A stretch of DNA of 64,000 bases from contig ML996688.1 of assembly GCA_010356995.1 (NCBI GenBank), forward strand, positions 806,001 through 870,000, written 5' to 3'. Numbering within the stretch: the first letter of the stretch is position 1; each line of letters opens with the position of its first letter. The notes beneath the pieces are model-generated. The model was not told the DNA's origin and did no database searches. It was given only the letters and a program-made list of their open reading frames with translations. Origin of the DNA: Trichodelitschia bisporula. Lineage: Eukaryota; Ascomycota; Dothideomycetes; Phaeotrichales; Phaeotrichaceae. Both the position numbers and the translations under genes were made by a program. This document shows positions 57,746-64,000 of this stretch, piece by piece.

Positions 57746-58218
57746 TTTAACGTCTTTAAAGTGAACAGAAGCGAGAATGTACACGATGTGTTAAAAGTGT
57801 ACCTCTCAAGCTCGACAGGTGCTCGTATGCGGAGAAGCCGAGTGAGGGGTTGTTTGAGGCGGGGTAGTTCGGCTCTTGCCCGACCAGCTACGCAACTAAC
57901 AGCCCCGCCCATCACGTCAGCTTCCGCCATGCCGTTCCTGCCGCTCCAAGCTTTGGCCGTAACCTTTCGGCCTGTGCGGCGTGGGATGATTAGCGTACTG
58001 TATGCAGTGACGCAGCATGAGCCTAATTCGCTGACAGAACCGTACGATTCTCCCTTGAAGCTGACTTATGATAGTAATACGCTGAGTGTGCTGGCGGAGC
58101 CGCATTGCGGCAAGTGGAGCCCGCTGGAGGATAACCAAAACCTGCCCGCCAGACTATATAACGGGTCTTCGTAACTATGATGCGCCGGCACAAGGCCTGA
58201 ACCAGTAACAACGCAATC
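57746..58218. promoter_or_regulatory. bidirectional promoter, peroxiredoxin / DUF1348
   Basis: 473 bases between two divergent start codons with no open frame of note; both genes must be driven from here. No specific site recognised. Confidence 0.45.
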
Positions 58219-58717
58219 ATGCTTCGTCCTCCATACACCGCAGAGACAGCCGCACAGAAGGTCAAGCAAGGGCAGGGCCTATGGAACTCCCAGTGAGTTT
58301 AGCAAGTATCCCCAACACCACTAGCTGAATGCGCATAGGGATCCCCCCAGGATCTCCAAAGCCTACACGGACGATAGCATCTGGCGGAACCGTGACACAT
58401 TCCTACGCGGGACCAACGAGATTGTGGAGTTCCTCACCAAGAAGTGGCAGAGGGAGAAAAGCTATCGCTTGCGGAAGGAGCTTTTTGCGTTCACCGACAA
58501 CAAGATCGCGGTTCAGTTTTGGTATGAATATCAGGACGCTGAGGACGGAATGAAGTGGAAAAGAACCTATGGGCTTGAGGATTGGACCTATAGCGATGAC
58601 GGGCGGATGCGAAAGCGCCAGATGAGTGCCAACGACGTGGAGATTGAGGAGAGCGAGCGGTGGTTCAAAGATGGCGTTGACGTCAACACTGTGGACATAA
58701 GCGAGAAACACTGGTAA
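58219..58717 (+). CDS. DUF1348 / NTF2-like (SnoaL-fold) protein
   Basis: Small protein with the NTF2-like fold named DUF1348, widespread in bacteria and fungi, function unknown. Two exons: 58219-58292 and 58339-58717 (150 aa, the usual size). Diagnostic blocks: AYTDDSIWRNRDTFLRG, VEFLTKKWQREKSYRLRKELFAF, NKIAVQFWYEYQD, WKRTYGLEDWTYS and DGRMRKRQMSANDV. The intron is 46 nt. It shares a promoter region with a peroxiredoxin, so co-response to oxidative stress is possible; that is inference. Confidence 0.93.
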
Positions 58718-58825
58718 GGGGCATCTTTCTCCTCCGCTCCGGCAGTTTAGCAAGCTCTAGTTTCTTGCCAGAGAGTCGGGGCGATCAAGTTCTCCGTACG
58801 GGTAACAGCGTTCGATTTTCAAAGA

Positions 58826-59329
58826 CTATGCTGGTGGGGTATCATGAATGGCCACAAGAATGTACTTTGCACCTATTGTCTGTTAGCAGCGGTCAGGCAG
58901 GCTTCCAGGGAGCTATACTTGGGACAATAACGAGCTCGTTTTTCTTCGTCCTAACCCTCAAGAGCTTCACTTCCTCCTCCGCATCTATGCCTCCGGCAAG
59001 AGTACTCGCTGTCTCAACGAAGTTCAGGACGAGGCGTGCAACGTCCTCTGCATTATGAAGACCGCCCTTGGTCAGGCCATTGGCGTAGCCCTCAGCTGGA
59101 TCGTCTTGTGAAGCTGGGAGTATGCTGTCGGGGTTGACTTCGCTGCTCTTCGAAACAAGCCCGGAGGTTGATATTATGGCGCCGCTTTCTCTGGCTAGGA
59201 GGAGGGTGCTCTGGACGCCAGGCTTCTGGCCCAGTCGCGTCACTTGCGCCAGCATTTCTGCGCGCTGCATTGTTGATTAGCGGAGTCGGTGTTGTGGGGA
59301 GATGTCAAACTGACGCCGGAGTCACCCAT
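58826..59329 (-). CDS. roadblock/LC7-domain protein (dynein light chain type)
   Basis: Roadblock/LC7 proteins are dimeric light chains of cytoplasmic dynein or parts of GTPase-regulating complexes. Proposed exons 59329-59315, 59264-58919, 58872-58826 (135 aa). Core: MLAQVTRLGQKPGVQSTLLLA, GAIISTSGL, AEDVARLVLNFVE, EEVKLLRVRTKKNELVIVP; the last exon adds SAKYILVAIHDTPPA, the standard ending. The 15-nt first exon (MGDSG) is inferred from a splice pair; a start at the in-frame ATG 59270 would give 132 aa and cannot be excluded. A 30-residue insert (SKSSEVNPDSILPASQDDP region) after STSGL is longer than in animal roadblock and common in fungi. It converges with DUF1348 and diverges from the ALDH gene. 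Confidence 0.85.
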
Positions 59330-59579
59330 CGTGACAGACGTGCCCTATAAGAAGACGCTGGTGCTATTTGAGGGCAATGTCTCGGGCTGCAATTAAGAGA
59401 CAATGCTTTTCATGGTACTTTGAGTCGTTCGACAGTTGGGCACCGTCTAGAACTAGTTCTAGCTTTCCGCTGCACTTCAACTCGTAGTCCAAACGCCTAT
59501 GGCTCACGTGCCGACGCGACGTGTCAAGGGTCAATTTCGAGATCTGCGGGCAACCAAAACCTCCGCCGGAGTCATCGCC

Positions 59580-61520
59580 ATGGACCAAGTGTTAGCACGC
59601 CTAGATGGCGCCCCTTTGATTGCCAGTCTGTTTGTTTTAGCAATTGGCGCTGGCTTTCTTTTCAACTATATCTTCAATGATGCCGAAGCTATTGACTATC
59701 ACGTCCCTGAGCCGGAGGCGTCGCGGCCAGGTTGGAACGGAAAGATACTCCAGGAACCCTCACTGAAGGTAGACTCTTCCTTTCGCACTCGTCTTCTCGC
59801 CCTCATTGACCGTCTGTCAAGGTTCCTGGCTCCTCTGCTATCCAGTGCTATGCTCCAGCGACAGGCCGGTCCCTCGGTGTCGTTGAACCAGCAACCCCCG
59901 ACGACGTCGATCGCGCAATTGCATCCGCACACAAGGCGCAGCAGCAGTGGGCTAAAACTACATTTGCGCAGAGACGAACGGTTCTCAAGGCCATGCTTAA
60001 GTATACGCTAGAGAACCAAGAGCAAATTGCTCGCATTGCCTGTTTGGATTCAGGCAAAACAAGAGTTGACGCAAGCTTTGGCGAGATTTTGGTCACCGCG
60101 GAGAAGCTCAAATGGACGATTGACCACGGTGAAAAGGCCTTGCGGCCGCAGAGACGGCCGACAAACCTTCTCATGATGTACAAACGCAACGAAGTGAGAT
60201 GGGAACCCCTCGGTGTCATCGCGGCGTGCGTCAGCTGGAAGTAAGTCCCTCTCTGCCCAAAGAACAAAAGATTGTATGAAATTCTAACGTCTGCTACAGC
60301 TATCCGGTATGATCCCTTTACTCTGCATGGCCTGTCTCTAAGTGATGTAGTTCCACAACCTCATAGGACCTATCATATCTGGCATATTCGCAGGAAACGG
60401 CGTCATCGTGAAGGGATCCGAGCAAACCGCCTGGTCTTCTTGGTACTTCGCTTCGATCGCCAAGGGCGCACTTCGAGCTTGCGGTCACGACCCTAATCTC
60501 GTTCAGCCGATTATCTGCTGGCCAGACGTAGCGCCTCACCTAATCTCCCACCCTGGAATTTCCCACATCACCTTCATTGGCTCCCGTCCCGTTGCCCTCC
60601 ATGTTGCGGCCTCCGCCTCCAAGACCCTCACTCCAGTGTGTATGGAACTCGGCGGCAAGGACCCCGCCATCCTACTAGATGATGCAAGCGACTTGGACCG
60701 CGTAGTCGCCACCCTCGCCCGCGGTGTATTCCAGTCCTCGGGGCAAAACTGCATCGGCATCGAACGCATCATATGCCTTCCGCGCATCTACGAGGAAGTC
60801 ATTCCACGCCTCCTCACCATCATAAAGGGCATTCGCCTTGGCTCCGCGCTCGACATGAAGCCCGGCTCACCATCCGTTGACATGGGTGCTTGCATCTCCG
60901 ACGCCAATTTCTCGCGCATCGAGGACCTTATCGTCGATGCCGTGCAGTCTGGCGCGCGCCTCCTCGCTGGCGGTAGACGTTACAATCATTCCGACTTCCC
61001 AAACGGCCACTACTTCAGCCCTACCCTGCTCGTCGACGTCACGCCTGACATGCGGATCGCGCAGGAGGAGCTCTTCGCGCCCGTGTGCCTCGTGATGCGC
61101 GCCGAAAGCGTTGACGACGCCATCTCTATCGCCAACGGGACGGAGTACGCTCTCGGCGCCAGCGTGTGGGGCTCCAGCCGGCGGGATTTAGATAAAGTGA
61201 CGCGGGAGGTCAAGGCGGGGATGGTGGCGGTGAACGACTTTGGCGCCTTTTACGCCGTGCAGCTGCCGTTTGGAGGCGTCAAGGGTAGTGGATATGGGCG
61301 CTTTGCTGGTGAGGAGGGTCTACGGAGTATTTGTAACACTAAGGCGGTCTGTGTGGATCGCTGGCCTTGGTTGATCAAGACGGCTATTCCGCCGCAGTTG
61401 CAGTTGCCGCTGAAGAGCGAGCCCCAAGCGTGGGATATGTGCCAGGGAATCGTCGAACTGGGATATGGGGAGACACTGAAGAGGAAAGTGAGGGGTTTGG
61501 TGAGGATGGCGGGCATGTAA
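59580..61520 (+). CDS. msc7: membrane-anchored aldehyde dehydrogenase, Msc7/ALDH22 type
   Basis: NAD(P)-dependent aldehyde dehydrogenase of the fungal Msc7 group, probably on the ER membrane; substrate unknown. Four exons: 59580-59768, 59822-60240, 60300-60306, 60351-61520 (594 aa). The ATG at 59580 (GCCATGG context, start MDQVLARLDG) is preferred over the in-frame ATG at 59499. One N-terminal membrane segment (LIASLFVLAIGAGFLFNYIF), then the marker VPGSSAIQCYAPATG. The active site is complete: SWNYPFHN (oxyanion Asn), MELGGKDPAIL (Glu304), SSGQNCIGIER (Cys339), EELFAPV and PFGGVKGSGYGRFAG. The third exon is only 7 nt and completes the oxyanion Asn codon and encodes Tyr-Pro; it is required to keep the frame. 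The 3' end lies 58 nt from that of a convergent amidohydrolase. Confidence 0.93.
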
Positions 61521-61578
61521 AAGCTTGTGAGATGATATCCCATAATAATCATACTGATGCTCGCTTGCTCGGCCTCCC

Positions 61579-63219
61579 TTACTCCTCAACGCTGAACACC
61601 TTCCGCCCCTCGAACCACGTCTCCCTAACCACCCCCTTAATCAACCCCTCCCCTTTCCACTCAACATCCGCCACTACAAAATCCGCACTCAACCCTTCCT
61701 TTAGACTCCCGCAAGTCCCCTCCGCGAAGCAAGCCAACGCCGCCCCCTGAGTCGCCGCAGCAACCGCATCAGCCAACTCAAGCGCAAACTCCGGATTCAC
61801 CGGCTCCAACTCCTCCCCGCCCGCTCTGGTACTCCTCCTCGTAACAGCAGTATACAAGTTTCCCCATGCCCCCAATGGCGCAGTCGGCGCATCCGTCCCC
61901 AGCGCCACCACTGCCCCTCCATCCTTGAACTCACGATAAGCAAACGCCCTTTTCGTCCTTTCCTCTCCGAGCAGTCTCGGCCAAGCGCGGAGAATCGCTG
62001 GATCAGCATGCACCGCCTGCACGCTCGCCGTGATCCCCAGCTGCCCAAGCCGCCGCGCGTCCTCGGGCGATGCCAGCTCGAGGTGCTCGACGCGGTGCCG
62101 CCTCCCGGGCGTGCAGGTCGCCAGCGCATCGATGGACATGTGGATCGCCGCATCGCCAATCGCATGCAGCGCAACCTGCAGGCCCGCAGCATCGGCAGCC
62201 GCGACGACGGGTCCGAGCATCTCGGCGGTCCAGAGAGGCGGGCAGTGCGTGACCGGGTCGGCGTAGGGCTTGGACAGTGCGGCGGTGCACGCGTCGATCA
62301 CGCCGTCGGTAATGATTTTGATTCCCGCGATGCGCAGATTCGGACTGGTTTGCTGACTGTATAGCTCGTTCAGCGCGACGGCCACGCGGACCTGGGCTAG
62401 TCCGTCGTCGGGGGTGGACGGCGTGATGAGCCAGTGCGCGGCGATGCGTACGGGGAGTTTCTGGCGAGAGCGTAGTAAGAGGAGTGCATCCCACGCTGCC
62501 TGGTCCATGGCCATGTCCACAAGCCCGGTGTACCCGGCGGCGGAGTACTCGTCGATAGCCGTGGACAGCGCAGCGAGCTTGTCTTCTTCCGAGGCGACAG
62601 ACGCCAGGTGCGGCCAGACGAGCGTGAGAACGCTGGCCTCGGCGATCAAGCCCGTAGGGTTGCCTGCCTCATCGCGCTCGATGAACCCGCCTGGTTGCGA
62701 AGGTAGCTCGGCGACACGCATCTCCTCCAGCGCGGAGGTGGAGCACCACGTGCTGTGCAGGTCTTTAGCGTCGATGAAGATGGGGCGCGGATCCAGATCG
62801 TCGATCATCGATGCTAGGGCTTTGCCATCCGTCATGCTGTGCATCCAGCCGCGGCAGAGGATGCGGGGCAGGTGCGGGTGGGCGGCGGCGTAGGCGGTGA
62901 TGCTGGACCGGATGGAGGGCAGGTCTGTGCAGGTGCTCAGGTCGAGCTTGGTGAGTGAGAGGCCGAGGAGGAGGAGGTGCATGTGGCTGTCTATAAAGCC
63001 GGGGAGGATGATTTTGTTGTCCAGTGAGAGGGTTTGGAAGCCGTTTTCACGGGCGGAGGTGACGACAGCACCGGTGCTGGGCCCGATGTGGGTGATCAGG
63101 CGGTTTTGGATGATCATGCATTCTTGGAAGGCATTTTGGTCCACCTTAATGGGATCTTGGGGTGCGAAGAAGCGGCCATTTTGCAGGATAAGGCCCGGTT
63201 CAGGGGATGATGTCGCCAT
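61579..63219 (-). CDS. YtcJ-like metal-dependent amidohydrolase (amidohydrolase 3)
   Basis: TIM-barrel hydrolase of the YtcJ / N-substituted formamide deformylase group, acting on C-N bonds; substrate unknown. Single exon. The frame is open from 63354 but the first ATGs are 63300 and 63219; I choose 63219 (MATSSPEPGLILQNG, A at -3), giving 546 aa, the usual length. The metal-binding HxH is in GFIDSHMHLLLLGLS. FIDAKDLHSTWCST, LITPSTPDDGLAQV and GIKIITDGVIDACTAALS follow in the usual order, then ALHAIGDAAIHMSIDAL, RVEHLELASPED, and ALGTDAPTAPLGAWGNLY with the catalytic Asp. The composite C-terminal domain (LKEGLSADFVV, GRKVFSVEE) is complete. It converges with the ALDH gene. Confidence 0.92.
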   Translation of the reverse strand: MATSSPEPGLILQNGRFFAPQDPIKVDQNAFQECMIIQNRLITHIGPSTGAVVTSARENGFQTLSLDNKIILPGFIDSHMHLLLLGLSLTKLDLSTCTDLPSIRSSITAYAAAHPHLPRILCRGWMHSMTDGKALASMIDDLDPRPIFIDAKDLHSTWCSTSALEEMRVAELPSQPGGFIERDEAGNPTGLIAEASVLTLVWPHLASVASEEDKLAALSTAIDEYSAAGYTGLVDMAMDQAAWDALLLLRSRQKLPVRIAAHWLITPSTPDDGLAQVRVAVALNELYSQQTSPNLRIAGIKIITDGVIDACTAALSKPYADPVTHCPPLWTAEMLGPVVAAADAAGLQVALHAIGDAAIHMSIDALATCTPGRRHRVEHLELASPEDARRLGQLGITASVQAVHADPAILRAWPRLLGEERTKRAFAYREFKDGGAVVALGTDAPTAPLGAWGNLYTAVTRRSTRAGGEELEPVNPEFALELADAVAAATQGAALACFAEGTCGSLKEGLSADFVVADVEWKGEGLIKGVVRETWFEGRKVFSVEE

Positions 63220-63578
63220 GATGGTGGTGGGAAGGCCTGTTCGAAGCGCGATGTTGAGATAAGGCTGCGAAGCTTCGGCCGCCAGATCGTCAACTCGCAT
63301 AACATCCCTGTTCACGTGTATTGATCTTATTGATCGCTTAGGGAGGCAAAGCAAAATTCAGCAGATCCGCTTTTATGGGCTTTCTATGCATACCAAATGG
63401 TCAAGCCAAAGTTCTTTCGGGACTATGCAAAAGGGACTATTGCAAAACCATAGGTTCATGATGATACGGAGCTAGACTAGGGTACCCGAGTAGACGCCCA
63501 TGGCATTGCTTCGCGCCTCTGGCAGATAGAAGTATCAGAAATGAAATTCTCGAAACTCGTAAACACATGCCTAGTTAC
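63220..63578. other. upstream region of the amidohydrolase
   Basis: Promoter of the amidohydrolase and 3' region of the monooxygenase, both on the minus strand; in-frame but ATG-poor sequence to 63354 is taken as leader. Confidence 0.45.
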
Positions 63579-64000
63579 TCAGAGGATAAGCTCCGCCTCA
63601 CGAGTGTGTCGAGCGTATTCGACTACATCATGAGCGTACAGATAATCCTGAAGGAGCTTCGCTGGAATTCGAGCCGAGTCAGTGAGCGATAAGGGCAAGC
63701 ATAAAGTATTAAAAACGGTGCGAGGAGCGAGGCAAAGAGATGAGATTGAAGACGCAAAACTCACCATCCAGCGTTGTCTTCCCGATTAACTGCGTCCTGG
63801 ACAATTCTTCCACCACCGAGGCCCTCCCATACCGAACCTGGTGCCACAGTTTAAGCAGTGCCGGAACCTGATCCGCCGCTGTACCACGCCTAAACAGTGG
63901 TCCTAGGGCACCAGCATCTTCAATTGCCTGGGAACCACCCTGTGCTCGATCTATAGCCATCAGTTACTTAGCTGGCAAAAGGCCGGCGGACCTACGGGGT
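63579..64000 (-). CDS. FAD-dependent monooxygenase, salicylate-hydroxylase-like (3' end only)
   Basis: C-terminal part of a group A flavin monooxygenase that hydroxylates aromatic compounds. Visible exons: the last 5 bases of one at 64000-63996, then 63950-63765 and 63661-63579, joined by introns with donors GTAGGT and GTGAGT. The piece begins at the FAD-binding RAQGGSQAIEDAGALGPLF, the family's second dinucleotide-binding motif, and runs through LWHQVRYGRASVVEELSR to YLYAHDVVEYARHTREAELIL. Its position at the window edge means the N-terminal two thirds (with GxGxxG) are outside. Family call is good; substrate unknown. Confidence 0.8.

Noticed and set aside
1-64000. CRISPR arrays, bacterial-type operons, origins, intact transposons or virus-like elements
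   Set aside because: No repeat-spacer pattern, terminal repeats, transposase, reverse transcriptase or capsid-like frame was recognised; the window is spliced fungal nuclear DNA.

Overview
The window is nuclear DNA of a filamentous ascomycete (Pezizomycotina). The signs are dense genes on both strands, many short GT-AG introns (44-230 nt, mostly with a CTAAC or CTGAC branch point), pyrimidine-rich leaders, and fungal families such as a Cla4 kinase, an Msc7-type aldehyde dehydrogenase, a TRI12-type transporter and a CYS-3/MetR bZIP. I cannot name the species. Exon boundaries were worked out by hand from splice signals, frame and family knowledge. For every multi-exon gene called intact, the exon lengths sum to a multiple of three.

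Layout. 1-5.7 kb: a SNF2 helicase (5' end outside the window) and SAGA subunit Sgf11. 5.7-8.3 kb: gene-poor, with a RecQ-helicase relic. 8.4-17.7 kb: Cla4, alpha-actinin and a mitochondrial pyruvate carrier subunit on the minus strand, the last divergent from complex I subunit NDUFA2. 18.8-22.6 kb: a MetR/CYS-3 sulfur regulator and a membrane-anchored GH16 enzyme. 24-27 kb: a GT2 polysaccharide-synthase pseudogene. 27-35.5 kb: RNA polymerase I subunit A49, a promethin-like lipid-droplet protein and a TRP-like channel. 36-44.4 kb: a decayed accessory block with a DJ-1 pseudogene, a gene-poor stretch, an intact TRI12-type MFS pump and a broken F-box gene. 45-52.7 kb: IMP dehydrogenase, an RTA1-like membrane protein and a NmrA/SDR-like protein. 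54-64 kb: an S28 peptidase, an Asp f 3-like peroxiredoxin, a DUF1348 protein, a roadblock/LC7 protein, Msc7-type ALDH, a YtcJ-like amidohydrolase and the 3' end of an FAD monooxygenase.

Most genes are conserved housekeeping functions with no sign of a biosynthetic cluster. The local links are divergent pairs: pyruvate carrier with NDUFA2, peroxiredoxin with DUF1348, roadblock with ALDH. I found no convincing new multi-gene system. The best leads are the MetR gene, whose unusually long intron carries CYS-3-like sites; paired GTAC inverted repeats with matching 8-nt spacers in two intergenic regions; very small exons, including a 7-nt exon in the ALDH active site; and three pseudogenes, two of them inside the 36-44 kb block.
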